A DNA stretch of 64,000 nucleotides from Actinomadura_C alba (GTDB lineage: Bacteria; Actinomycetota; Actinomycetes; Streptosporangiales; Streptosporangiaceae), in NCBI RefSeq assembly GCF_039530285.1, contig NZ_BAAAOK010000004.1, positions 1 to 64,000 of the forward strand. Reading direction: 5' to 3'. Both the position numbers and the translations under genes were made by a program. Below, piece by piece: positions 9,724-19,563 of the stretch. Under the pieces are notes generated by a model, which did no database searches, was not told where the DNA came from, and was given only the letters and a program-made list of their open reading frames with translations. Positions within the stretch are counted from its first letter, which is position 1; each line of letters starts with the position of its first letter.

Positions 9724-11016
9724 TCACTCCTCGGCGACGGTGAATCTCTTGCGCTCGCCGGGGCGGCCCTTCGGTTCCAGCCTGCCGTGGATCCACACTT
9801 CACAGGCGGCCGCGTCGTGGATCACGGCGTCGAGCCGGGGGAGGTCGTACTGCCCGACCTGACCGGCGGCCAGTACGCCGTCGAAGACGACCTCGGTGTT
9901 GCCCGGGCTGGCGACGAAGATCTTGCACGGCGCGCCGTCGGCGCGGATGACGAGGGCGTTCGACCGTACGCTTTCGGGCTCGGAAGCGGGCGCGCTCGCC
10001 GGGGGCGGGAGAGCCGCGGAGCCCGGTGCCGAGACGGTGTCCGTGCGTTCCCGCGCCATCCCGAGGACCAGCCCGCCGAGACCTATGAGGCCGATGGCGC
10101 ACGTGGCGCCGGTGAGGGCTATCGCGACCAGCATCCGGTGACGGTGTGCCTCGCGCCGTCGTGATCGCGGGGCTGTGGCGCGTTCCAGCCGATCGGCCGC
10201 GCGGGCATGGGTGAGTCGCATCGCCGGATTCCGCTCGAGCAACCCCATGATCACGGAGCTGAGCGTGGCCCCGGCCAGCCGCGGCGGCTGCGGTTCGTCG
10301 GTGAACGGCGCGTGGGGAGCCGCCGCCGCGCCCCGCCGCTCGTGGGGCGGGTGCCCCTCGACGGCGGTGTAGAGGATCGCACCGAGCGACCACAGGTCCG
10401 ACTTCGAGGTCGACGCCTCGCCCCGGGCGACCTCGGGCGCGACATGGTCCGATGGCGGCACGCGGCTCTCGATATGGCCGAACGCCGCCGGGACACCGGG
10501 GACGGCCGGTGGATCGGCGACGGCGAAGTCGGTCAGCACCACGCGGCCGTCCTCGGCGAGCAGGACGTTGCTGGGCTTGATGTCGCGGTGCAGTATCCCG
10601 GCGTTGTGCGCGTCGCCCAGTGCGTCGAGCAGGCGGCGGGCGATGTCGGTGACGCGGTCCGGCGGGAGCGGGCCGCTCCGTGCGACCACCTGTGCCAGGT
10701 TGGGGGCCGGCACCAGCTCCATCACGACCCATGGCCGGCCGTGTTCGACGATGACGTCGTAGATCTCGGCGATCGAAGGGTGCCCGAGCTGGGCCGTCGC
10801 GCGTGCGGTGCGGAGCGTGCGTTCGACGAAGACCGCCGGATCGGCCTCGGTCGCGGTCACGGGCAGCCGAAGTTCCTTGACCGCCACAGCCCGGCCGAGG
10901 CGGTCGTCATGGGCGCGCCAGACGGTGCCCATGGGGCCGTAGCCCAGCTCTGCCAGCAATCGATAGCGATTGGCCACCGAAATGCCGCCTCGTGACTGCA
11001 CCACGGCGAGAAACAT
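9724..11016 (-). CDS. Membrane Ser/Thr protein kinase with DFA in place of DFG
   Basis: Protein of 430 aa from ATG 11016; GTG at 10977 (VANRYRLLAELG) is an alternative with a better ribosome site. The kinase domain has glycine loop GYGPMGTVWRAHD, Lys in RAVAVKELRL, HRDIKPSN catalytic loop, then LTDFAVADPP where DFG is expected, and an APE-like VAPEVARGE. After ~residue 290 come one membrane helix (LVAIALTGATCAIGLIGLGG) and a ~110-residue extracellular part (NALVIRADGAPCKIFVASPG) of no recognised family. The Gly-to-Ala change may reduce or alter activation. It is divergent from a second kinase with the promoters back to back. Confidence 0.85.
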   Translation of the reverse strand: MFLAVVQSRGGISVANRYRLLAELGYGPMGTVWRAHDDRLGRAVAVKELRLPVTATEADPAVFVERTLRTARATAQLGHPSIAEIYDVIVEHGRPWVVMELVPAPNLAQVVARSGPLPPDRVTDIARRLLDALGDAHNAGILHRDIKPSNVLLAEDGRVVLTDFAVADPPAVPGVPAAFGHIESRVPPSDHVAPEVARGEASTSKSDLWSLGAILYTAVEGHPPHERRGAAAAPHAPFTDEPQPPRLAGATLSSVIMGLLERNPAMRLTHARAADRLERATAPRSRRREAHRHRMLVAIALTGATCAIGLIGLGGLVLGMARERTDTVSAPGSAALPPPASAPASEPESVRSNALVIRADGAPCKIFVASPGNTEVVFDGVLAAGQVGQYDLPRLDAVIHDAAACEVWIHGRLEPKGRPGERKRFTVAEE

Positions 11017-11041
11017 ACCGGATTGAGGTGCGGCTCACCGG

Positions 11042-11086
11042 ATGCGCTGTAAATTCCTTCACAAAGCGATCAATGCGTGTAAATTC
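11042..11086. repeat. Direct repeats in the divergent kinase promoter region
   Basis: ATGCGCTGTAAATTC (11042-11056) and ATGCGTGTAAATTC (11073-11086) are near-identical direct repeats 31 bp apart, about three helical turns, in the gap between the two divergent kinase genes. The arrangement fits a regulator binding both promoters, but no protein can be named. Confidence 0.45.
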
Positions 11087-11149
11087 ATGGAAATTGGGAG
11101 ACTTGCTGCGGCAGGGAAAACTGAGCCGTCTGTTACCGGGAGAGCCGTG

Positions 11150-12586
11150 ATGAGCGGAGGAGACACACCGGTTCGGCTGCCCGACGGGGTGCGGCCGCTC
11201 ACGCTCGAGGATCCGGCCATGGTCGGGCGGTATCGCCTGCTCGGACGCATCGGCATCGGCGGCATGGGCGTGGTCTACCTGGGGCGCTCCAGCGACTCGG
11301 ACCCGGTCGCGATCAAGACGCTCCACCCCCTCTACACCGACGTGGCCGACCAGCGCAGGCGCTTCGTCGAGGAGGCACGGTTGGCGCGCCGGGTCACGGC
11401 GGGCACCGCGCAGGTCATCGAGGACGCCTCCGGCGGACCGCGTCCGTACATCGTCACCGAGTTCATCCAGGGGCCTCCGCTGTCGCGAGTGGTCGAGCGA
11501 GACGGCCCGCTGCCCGAGGCCCGTTTGCGCGAGGTGGCCGCCGGAATCGCCACCGCACTGGTCGCCATTCACGGCGCCGGACTCGTGCACCGTGACCTGA
11601 AGCCGGAAAATGTGCTGCTCGGCCCCGGCGGGCCACGAGTGATCGATTTCGGCATCGCCCATGAGGTCGATGCCGCCCGCGCACACACCCAGGCCGGAAT
11701 CGTCATGGGCAGTCCGGGCTGGATCGCGCCGGAACGGCTCCTCGGCCATGCCGCTGTAGCCGCCTCCGATGTTTTCAGCTGGGGCTGCCTGGTGGCATTC
11801 GCCGCCTCGGGCCGGCATCCGTACGGCGGCGGTTCCGGTGCCGAGGTCGGCGACCGTATAGTCAACGGCACGCCGGACCTCGGCGCGCTCACCGGGCCGC
11901 TGAGAGAACTGGTCGCCGCCGCGCTCGCCAGGGACCCGGCCGGGCGACCCGCCGCCATCGAGATCGTCGGCGCGCTTCGCGCGGGCCGGCACGACGAGCT
12001 CGCGAGCCGGCACGACGCGCTGCCCCGCCCGGCGAGCGCCGGAGCCGCGTTCCGGGGCGGGCCCGGGCGCACGGCGACGGCCGGCCGTGACGCCATGCGC
12101 GCCGGCCCGCCGGCCCGCGTCGCTGAGCCGATCGCCGACCGGGCCCGTTCCTGGGCCGCCGCCGCTCGCGCGCGGGTGGGCGTGCCCGTTGCCTGGACGG
12201 CCCTCGGAGCGGTCATGGCGGCCGCCGTCTACGCCGTCGTCGGCGGCATCGAGAGCGGAACCGGGCACCGTCCGGCCGATGGGGCGCCGCCCCCGACGCT
12301 CGGCACCGAGCGGCAGCAGCCGTCCCGCGTCCTGCGCAGCCGCCCGCGGCCGGGCTCGGCCACGGGCGGGCCGGCCGGCGCGGTGCCGCGGGGCCCGGTG
12401 CTGTCGGCACCGGACGCCGTGCCACTGGCGCGTGGGGGACCGCGCCGCCCCGGTGGCGGGTCGTCGTCCGCGTCGAGCCCATCGGTGATCGGCCGGTCTC
12501 TCGGGGGGACCGGGACACCGGGGATCAGCGTCAGCCCGACGTCCGAGCCGACCCTGCCGGTACCCTTGAAGACCCTCCGCCGCTGA
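11150..12586 (+). CDS. Membrane Ser/Thr protein kinase (Pkn family)
   Basis: Protein of 478 aa from the ATG at 11150 (MSGGDTPVRLPDGVRPL); a longer frame from 11042 would run through the promoter repeats. The kinase has a complete motif set: RIGIGGMGVVYLGRS, Lys in DPVAIKTLHP, VHRDLKPENVLL, VIDFGIAHEV and SPGWIAPERL. After residue ~275 an Ala/Arg-rich juxtamembrane stretch leads to one membrane helix (VAWTALGAVMAAAVYAVVGG) and a low-complexity Pro/Gly/Ser extracellular tail without a recognised sensor domain. It is divergent from the DFA kinase, so cross-phosphorylation is possible but untested. Confidence 0.88.
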   Translation: MSGGDTPVRLPDGVRPLTLEDPAMVGRYRLLGRIGIGGMGVVYLGRSSDSDPVAIKTLHPLYTDVADQRRRFVEEARLARRVTAGTAQVIEDASGGPRPYIVTEFIQGPPLSRVVERDGPLPEARLREVAAGIATALVAIHGAGLVHRDLKPENVLLGPGGPRVIDFGIAHEVDAARAHTQAGIVMGSPGWIAPERLLGHAAVAASDVFSWGCLVAFAASGRHPYGGGSGAEVGDRIVNGTPDLGALTGPLRELVAAALARDPAGRPAAIEIVGALRAGRHDELASRHDALPRPASAGAAFRGGPGRTATAGRDAMRAGPPARVAEPIADRARSWAAAARARVGVPVAWTALGAVMAAAVYAVVGGIESGTGHRPADGAPPPTLGTERQQPSRVLRSRPRPGSATGGPAGAVPRGPVLSAPDAVPLARGGPRRPGGGSSSASSPSVIGRSLGGTGTPGISVSPTSEPTLPVPLKTLRR

Positions 12587-12613
12587 CGGGCCGCCGGCGG
12601 TCCGATGCCGCGG

Positions 12614-14272
<1,659 letters not shown>

Positions 14273-14415
14273 CGCGCAGGCCTCTCCTCATTCCGCGGGG
14301 TGGGCTCAGAGTACGGCCTGCCGGGTGCCGGCTCCCCGGCCGGGCGTTTGTTGCGCGACCGGCCGGGCGGGTATTGAGTGGAGGGGAGCCGGTAGCGCTC
14401 TGATCGGGGACCGTC

Positions 14416-14604
14416 ATGTGGGCATCGCAACTATTGGATCTCTCCGTATTGGATCTCTCCGCCCCGCCTGATCCGAACCAGGAACTGGGTTACGTGGCGC
14501 TGATGATCGTCGGCGTGGCCGTGGTGACCGCGCTCCTCGTCACCTTGATCGCGTTGGTGCTGCACAACCTCCACGAGGAGGAGCGCCGACGGCGCAGCCA
14601 CTAG
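14416..14604 (+). CDS. Small single-pass membrane protein
   Basis: ORF of 62 codons starting MWASQLLDLSVLDLSAP, with one clear membrane helix (YVALMIVGVAVVTALLVTLIALVLHNLH) and a basic tail EEERRRRSH. The DLS repeat is encoded by a tandem 15-bp duplication at 14432-14461. Its 3' end overlaps the end of the convergent EamA gene by 65 bp. I do not recognise a family; the membrane-protein profile supports it being real. Confidence 0.5.
   Translation: MWASQLLDLSVLDLSAPPDPNQELGYVALMIVGVAVVTALLVTLIALVLHNLHEEERRRRSH
14432..14461. repeat. Tandem 15-bp duplication
   Basis: TATTGGATCTCTCCG occurs twice head to tail (14432-14446, 14447-14461), in frame in the small membrane ORF, giving a repeated LDLS unit. 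Confidence 0.8.
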
Positions 14605-15553
14605 GCGGGGGGATCGCGGGGGTCGCGTGCGGCGGACGCGACCGCAACGGCCGCGGGGCCAGGCCCGCCACGATCCCCACGGCCACGAGACCCACCCCGG
14701 CGAGTTCGGCGGGGCCGGGCCGGCCGAGCCCCAGTACCACCGTGATGATGGCCGCGCTGACCGGAATGACCCCGGCGAACAGCCCGGCCCGATCCGTACC
14801 GAGCCGGGGAAGGGCGTCGTACCACAGGAAGAACGCGATCGTGGTGACCACCGCCGAGAGATAGAGCAGGGCCGCGGCCTCGCTCGCGGTGGGAACGCGC
14901 AAGAACCCGGCGCCGTCCGCGACCAATCCGGCGATCAGCAGCATCGGCACGGCGAACGCCGCGGAGTACGCCGACACCCTGATCGGGCCGAGTCCGGGCA
15001 GTAGCGGCAGGGCCAGCAGCGAGAACCCGACCTCGCCCGCCAGCGCGCCCATGGACAGCAGCAGGCCGGTGAGGCCGCCACCGCCGAGCCCGTTGGCGAG
15101 CGCCGCGCCGGCCGTGACGACGAGAGCCGCCGCCACCGTGAGCGGCGACGGGCGCCTGCGTTCGAGCAGCGGTCCGACCAGGGCCAGCACCACGGGAACC
15201 GTCGCGATCACGGTGCCGATGGTCGACGGGGTCGCATGCCTGGTGGCCATGACGACGAAGACGTTGAACCCGGCGAGCCCGGTCGCGGCCAGGGCGAGCA
15301 GCAGCAGGACCTCACGGGGGGTCGGCCGCCGGCCGGCCCGGTGGGGACCCGCGATCGTCCGCCCTCGCGGCGCGCGGCGGGCGTGCACGCCGGCGGCGGC
15401 GAACAGGACGAGCGCGGCGAGCGCATAGCGCAGAGCCTGCCCGCCGAAGATCGGATAGTCGTTGATCGTCGCGGACACACCCGTGAGCGTGCCGACGAGG
15501 AACATGGCGCTCGCGGCGCCCACCATTCCCCTCACGCTGGCGGAACCCTTCAT
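14540..15553 (-). CDS. EamA/DMT-family transporter
   Basis: Protein of 337 aa from the ATG at 15553 (MKGSASVRGMVGAASAMFLV). It has about ten hydrophobic segments in two EamA halves (for example GLAGFNVFVVMATRHATPST and SAVVTTIAFFLWYDALPRLG), typical of drug/metabolite exporters of amino acids or related metabolites. The C-terminal ~35 residues are Pro/Arg-rich, probably disordered, and overlap the convergent small ORF. It is divergent from a MocR regulator across a promoter with repeated CCAGGACC boxes, so the regulator probably controls this exporter. Confidence 0.85.
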   Translation of the reverse strand: MKGSASVRGMVGAASAMFLVGTLTGVSATINDYPIFGGQALRYALAALVLFAAAGVHARRAPRGRTIAGPHRAGRRPTPREVLLLLALAATGLAGFNVFVVMATRHATPSTIGTVIATVPVVLALVGPLLERRRPSPLTVAAALVVTAGAALANGLGGGGLTGLLLSMGALAGEVGFSLLALPLLPGLGPIRVSAYSAAFAVPMLLIAGLVADGAGFLRVPTASEAAALLYLSAVVTTIAFFLWYDALPRLGTDRAGLFAGVIPVSAAIITVVLGLGRPGPAELAGVGLVAVGIVAGLAPRPLRSRPPHATPAIPPPSGCAVGAPPRGGCAAPTRSR

Positions 15554-15576
15554 GGCGTGAAACGCTAGGGCTTCGG

Positions 15577-15658
15577 ATTGGTCCGGTCACAGAGCCAATC
15601 AACATGCTGTAACCAGGACCAATGGCCATCCAGGACCGATCGCCGACCCAGGACCGAT
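15577..15658. promoter_or_regulatory. Repeated MocR operator boxes in the EamA-MocR intergenic region
   Basis: CCAGGACCAAT (15613-15623), CCAGGACCGAT (15630-15640) and CCAGGACCGAT (15648-15658) are direct repeats at 17- and 18-bp spacing. An inverted copy ATTGGTCC lies at 15577-15584. MocR/GabR regulators characteristically bind direct repeats between themselves and a divergent target, which is the layout here. Confidence 0.6.
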
Positions 15659-15685
15659 GCCTCCCGCCATGCTCACGACGATCAC

Positions 15686-17089
15686 ATGACCGACCTGCAC
15701 CTTCACTTCGACCGGGCCACCGGGCGGATGTCCGGTCAGGTCGCCTCCGGACTGCGCGCGGGGATCCGGGCCGGCCGGCTCCCGGCCGGCACGCGGCTGC
15801 CGTCCACCCGCGACCTGGCGCGAGATCTCGGCGTGTCACGCGGCGTCGTGGTGTCGGCCTACGAGCAGCTCCTCGCGGAGGGCTTCGTCATCTCGCGGCG
15901 CGGTGACGGCACCAGGGTGGCCCCCTCGGCGGTGGCCCAGAGCCCGCCGCCGGAGCCACGTCCCGGCTGCGTCCGCGACGCGGGCGGCTCGCGTCCGGTC
16001 GACTACGACCTGCGGGCCGGGCTGCCCGATCTGGCGGCCTTTCCCCGGGCGCGCTGGATGAGCGCCGTTCGCAACGCGCTGCGCGCGCTGCCGAACGACG
16101 AACTCGGTTATCCGGACCCGGCGGGTGCGGCGGTGCTGCGAGCCGAGCTCGCCGGCCACCTCGGCCGCGTACGCGCAGCGCACGTCACGCCCGACCGGCT
16201 CGTCGTCACCCAGGGGGTGGCCCATGGACTGGCGATGATCGTGCGCCTGCTCGCCGAGGACGGGCACCGCCGGCTGGCGGTGGAGGATCCGACGAGCGCC
16301 CGTCAGCTCCCGCTGCTGGCCGAGGCGGGTGTCGAGATCGTACGGGTTCCCGTGGACGAGGAGGGCGTCGACGTGGCGGCGCTGGCACGGGCCGGGGCAC
16401 GTGCCGTGCTGGTCACCCCCGCCCACCAGTACCCCACCGGGGTCGTGCTGTCCGCCCGGCGGCGCACCGAGCTGGTCTCGTGGGCCCGCGCGGTCGACGG
16501 CATCGTGATCGAGGACGACTACGACGCCGAGTTCCGCTATGACCGAGAGCCCGTGGGGTGCGTGCAGGGCATCGCCCCCGACCGGGTCGTGCTGACCGGC
16601 TCGGTCAGCAAGTCCCTCGCGCCGGCACTGCGGCTCGGCTGGGTGGTGGCGCCGAGGGCGCTGGCCGAGCGGGTGCGGTCGTACCGCGCCGGGACCGACC
16701 TCGGCGGCCCGGTGATCGAGCAGCACGCGCTCGCCGGGCTGATCGCCTCCGGGGGTTACGACCGGCATCTGCGGGTGATGCGCCGGCAGTACCGTCTGCG
16801 CCGGGACGCGCTGGTGGACGCACTGCGCACGCACCTGCCGGGCAGCCGGGTGCACGGGGTGTCGGCCGGACTGCACGTGTACGTCGAGCTGCCCGCCGGC
16901 ATGCGCGAGCGGAGCGTCATCGAGTCGGCCGCGCGGGCGGGCGTGGCACTCGAGGGCGCGAGCCCGCTGTGGTCGGGTACGGCGCCGACGCCCGCGCTCG
17001 TGCTGGGATACGGCGGCCTCTCCACCACCCGGTTGATCCGGGCCGTGGCACTGGTGGGGAGTGCGGTTACTCCTGGGAGTGACGGGTAG
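15686..17089 (+). CDS. MocR/GabR-type regulator (GntR DNA-binding plus aminotransferase fold)
   Basis: Protein of 467 aa from the ATG at 15686 (MTDLHLHFDRATGRMSGQVA). The N-terminal winged helix is GIRAGRLPAGTRLPSTRDLA then RDLGVSRGVVVSAYEQLLAE. After a short linker comes a fold-type I aminotransferase domain with ELGYPDPAGAAVLRAELAGH, EDDYDAEFRYDREPVG and the PLP lysine in TGSVSKSLAPALRLGWV. MocR proteins sense PLP or its amino-acid adducts and control PLP, GABA or transporter genes. Repeated operator boxes upstream imply control of the divergent EamA exporter and itself. Confidence 0.92.
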   Translation: MTDLHLHFDRATGRMSGQVASGLRAGIRAGRLPAGTRLPSTRDLARDLGVSRGVVVSAYEQLLAEGFVISRRGDGTRVAPSAVAQSPPPEPRPGCVRDAGGSRPVDYDLRAGLPDLAAFPRARWMSAVRNALRALPNDELGYPDPAGAAVLRAELAGHLGRVRAAHVTPDRLVVTQGVAHGLAMIVRLLAEDGHRRLAVEDPTSARQLPLLAEAGVEIVRVPVDEEGVDVAALARAGARAVLVTPAHQYPTGVVLSARRRTELVSWARAVDGIVIEDDYDAEFRYDREPVGCVQGIAPDRVVLTGSVSKSLAPALRLGWVVAPRALAERVRSYRAGTDLGGPVIEQHALAGLIASGGYDRHLRVMRRQYRLRRDALVDALRTHLPGSRVHGVSAGLHVYVELPAGMRERSVIESAARAGVALEGASPLWSGTAPTPALVLGYGGLSTTRLIRAVALVGSAVTPGSDG

Positions 17090-17119
17090 GACCCGCGGTC
17101 AGATGAGGAGGCATGTCAA

Positions 17120-17347
17120 ATGAACGTGCAAGAGGCGAACCGACAGCTTCAACTGGCCGTCCACGATGCCCAGGTGGCGTTCGACTGTGTCGAGCTGGGC
17201 GACATAGACCGTGCGCACACGCACGCCCTCATGGCCCGCACTGCGGCGGACGCCGCCGAGACGGTGCTGCGTTACGCGCTGGCCGAGGAGCGGGGCGAAG
17301 CCGTGCCGGCGGCGGAACCCGAGAGCGTCGAGGAACTGCGTCCCTGA
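17120..17347 (+). CDS. Small hypothetical alpha-helical protein
   Basis: Protein of 75 aa (MNVQEANRQLQLAVHDAQVA). The ATG at 17120 has GAGGAGG at 17105-17111 with 8-nt spacing, whereas the ATG at 17113 is too close to it. It is predicted entirely helical and acidic, with no signal or membrane segment. I do not recognise the family. It follows the MocR gene by 30 bp in the same direction and may be cotranscribed. Confidence 0.6.
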   Translation: MNVQEANRQLQLAVHDAQVAFDCVELGDIDRAHTHALMARTAADAAETVLRYALAEERGEAVPAAEPESVEELRP

Positions 17348-17455
17348 TGTCTCGAGCGCAGCCGCGTGAATCTCCGTGGATCATGCCCCACACGGCGTGA
17401 GCCACGGAGAGCCGCTCGGTCAGGGGGCTCCGCCTGCCTTGAGCGCCGTACCGGT

Positions 17456-18673
17456 TCAGGGCGCGACCGCGTGATCGCCGGGTGACGCCGCCGGGACGGG
17501 GCGGGGCTGGAATCCACCGGCGGCCAGGACGATCACGAGGGTGAGCACGGCCGGCACCGCGAAGGCGAGACGCAGGCCGTGGTCGGTGCTCGTCGGCGCG
17601 ATGGCTCCGACGACCGCCGCGCCCAGAACGAATCCGACGTAGTTGAAGACGTTCACCCGGGCGACCGCGACCCCCAACCCGGTGGGGTCGACCCGGTCCG
17701 CGGCCGAGAACGCGACGGGCGGCACGACGCACAGGCCGAGGCCCACCACGGCGAAGGCGGCGATGGCGACCGGCGCGTTCGGGGCGGCGACGACGCCGAC
17801 CATGCCGAGCAGCCCGGTCAGCCCGCCGAGCCGCACGACCTGGGCGGCGCCGAGCCGGCGCACTCCCAGGTCGGCGACGGCACGTGCGGCCACCATGGCG
17901 ACCTGGTAGGCGACGTACGCGAGCGGCGCGACGGTGGACGAACCGCCCAGCTCGTCCTCGAGGTACTTGGTGCTGTAGCCCGATGTCGCCGCGTCCGCGA
18001 CGTACATGCAGGCCATCGCGGTGCCGACGATCAGCACCGGCCGCCAGGGCACCTGCTCGGCCGCGGCCTTGAGCCGTCGCGAGCCGGGCGCCCGGCCCTC
18101 TTCTGATCTGCCCAGGAGCCGCGGGCCGGTGAGCAGCGACACGGCGACGCCCACCAGGGCCGGCCCGGCGAACCCGGCGAACAGCGACACCTCCAGCCGG
18201 TTCGCCAGCGCGGACCAGAGCCCCCCGGCGATCCCGGCGACGCTCCACACGGCGTAGAAGCCCGTGACCAGGCTGAGCCCGTACCGGCGCTCCACCGCCA
18301 CCGCCTGGGCGTTCATGGACGCGTCGACGGCACCGATGAACAGGCCGAACAGCGCGACGGCACCGTACAGTGCCATGACGCCGTCCACCAGGCCGACGAG
18401 CGCGATGGTGACGCACACCGCCGGCTGAGAGATCCGCAGCACGGCGGCGCTGCCCCGCCGCCGGAACAGGACGCCGGCCAGCACACTGCCCAGCCCCGCG
18501 ATCACCGGCACCAGGAGCAGCACGAGGGCCAACCGGCCGTCGCTGAGCCCGTGCGCATCCTGGATGCGGGGCACCCGCGTCACCAGCGTGGAGAAGCACA
18601 GCCCCTGGACCGCGAAGCCGGCATAGGCGGAGACCCGCGCCTGACGGTTCCGATCGGTGATGCCCGTCGCCAT
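17456..18673 (-). CDS. MFS transporter
   Basis: Protein of 405 aa from the ATG at 18673 (MATGITDRNRQARVSAYAGF), which has GGAGA close upstream; in-frame ATGs at 18691 and 18685 are alternatives. About twelve hydrophobic segments are visible, with the MFS loop GVLFRRRGSAAVL between helices 2 and 3 and a charged central loop (RSEEGRAPGSRRLKAAAEQV). GLGLCVVPPVAFSAADR and the overall pattern suggest the sugar/fucose-permease-like or YbjJ-like branch. The substrate is unknown. It is monocistronic, with no clear partner gene. Confidence 0.85.
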   Translation of the reverse strand: MATGITDRNRQARVSAYAGFAVQGLCFSTLVTRVPRIQDAHGLSDGRLALVLLLVPVIAGLGSVLAGVLFRRRGSAAVLRISQPAVCVTIALVGLVDGVMALYGAVALFGLFIGAVDASMNAQAVAVERRYGLSLVTGFYAVWSVAGIAGGLWSALANRLEVSLFAGFAGPALVGVAVSLLTGPRLLGRSEEGRAPGSRRLKAAAEQVPWRPVLIVGTAMACMYVADAATSGYSTKYLEDELGGSSTVAPLAYVAYQVAMVAARAVADLGVRRLGAAQVVRLGGLTGLLGMVGVVAAPNAPVAIAAFAVVGLGLCVVPPVAFSAADRVDPTGLGVAVARVNVFNYVGFVLGAAVVGAIAPTSTDHGLRLAFAVPAVLTLVIVLAAGGFQPRPVPAASPGDHAVAP

Positions 18674-18750
18674 GGCGATCTCCATCAACATGAAGAAGTC
18701 TCGCGTCAGGCTAGGGACGGCCGCCGGCCCGGGTCAATGCCCGGTGGCGA

Positions 18751-19563
18751 CTATCCGATCAGGCGGCGGCGCATGCCGCGAACGGCCAGGACCCACATCA
18801 GTGCGGCGAAGAGCAGGAGCACGCCGAAATGACCGGCGTCGGCGAGCGGCCGGACGCCGAACACGGCGTGGCGGACCAGTTCGACACAGTGCAGCAGAGG
18901 ATTGAACTGGGCGGCGACGTGTACCCATCCAGGCAGGGCGCTGATCGGGAAGAACGTCCCCGCCACCAGGAACAGCGGGGTCACCACGCCGGTGATCACG
19001 TAGTCGAAGGAGTTGATCGACGGCACGATCGTCGAGGTCCACATGCCGAGCAGCCCGAAGCCCAGGGCGGTCACGAACACGATTAGGGGGACGAGGAGCA
19101 TCCCGGCGCTCGGGTCGAGGCCGAACGCCATTGCGACGATCAATGGCGCGCACCCGTAGACCGACGACTTCGCCGCGATCCACGTGACCTCGCCGGTGAC
19201 GAGCTCGTGCACGTCCAGAGGGGTCGCGAGCATCGCGTCGTAGGTGTGCTGGAAGACCCGGCGGATGTAGGCGTTGAACATCCCGGGGAACACGGAGGTG
19301 AACAGGGCGGCCGTGCCGACCATGCCCGTGCCGACGAAGTCGAGGTAGCGGTAGTCGCCGATCACCGCCATGAGCGAGCCGAACCCGTATCCGAACGCGA
19401 GCATCATGAACGTCGGCTCGAACATCGACGCGAACGACTGGGAGCGCCAGTACCGGCGGAACAGCGCGAGTTCGTGCCGCCACGTGCCCTGCAGGGCCGC
19501 CAGCTCGATGCGGTGGCGCGGAGGCGGACCTGAGGCGGCCTCGGCGGGTTCGACGGCGGTCAA
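18751..19563 (-). CDS. ABC-2 type exporter permease (NodJ/DrrB-like)
   Basis: Protein of 270 aa. The TTG at 19563 overlaps the stop of the upstream ATPase gene and has GGGGAG about 8 nt before it, so the pair is translationally coupled. Six membrane segments are expected, with the family stretch FQHTYDAMLATPLDVHELVT and the last-half VPSINSFDYVITGVVTPLFL. It forms the channel of an exporter with the adjacent ATPase. Nodulation-type and daunorubicin-resistance exporters are the closest recognisable branches. The cargo is unknown. Confidence 0.88.
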   Translation of the reverse strand: MTAVEPAEAASGPPPRHRIELAALQGTWRHELALFRRYWRSQSFASMFEPTFMMLAFGYGFGSLMAVIGDYRYLDFVGTGMVGTAALFTSVFPGMFNAYIRRVFQHTYDAMLATPLDVHELVTGEVTWIAAKSSVYGCAPLIVAMAFGLDPSAGMLLVPLIVFVTALGFGLLGMWTSTIVPSINSFDYVITGVVTPLFLVAGTFFPISALPGWVHVAAQFNPLLHCVELVRHAVFGVRPLADAGHFGVLLLFAALMWVLAVRGMRRRLIG

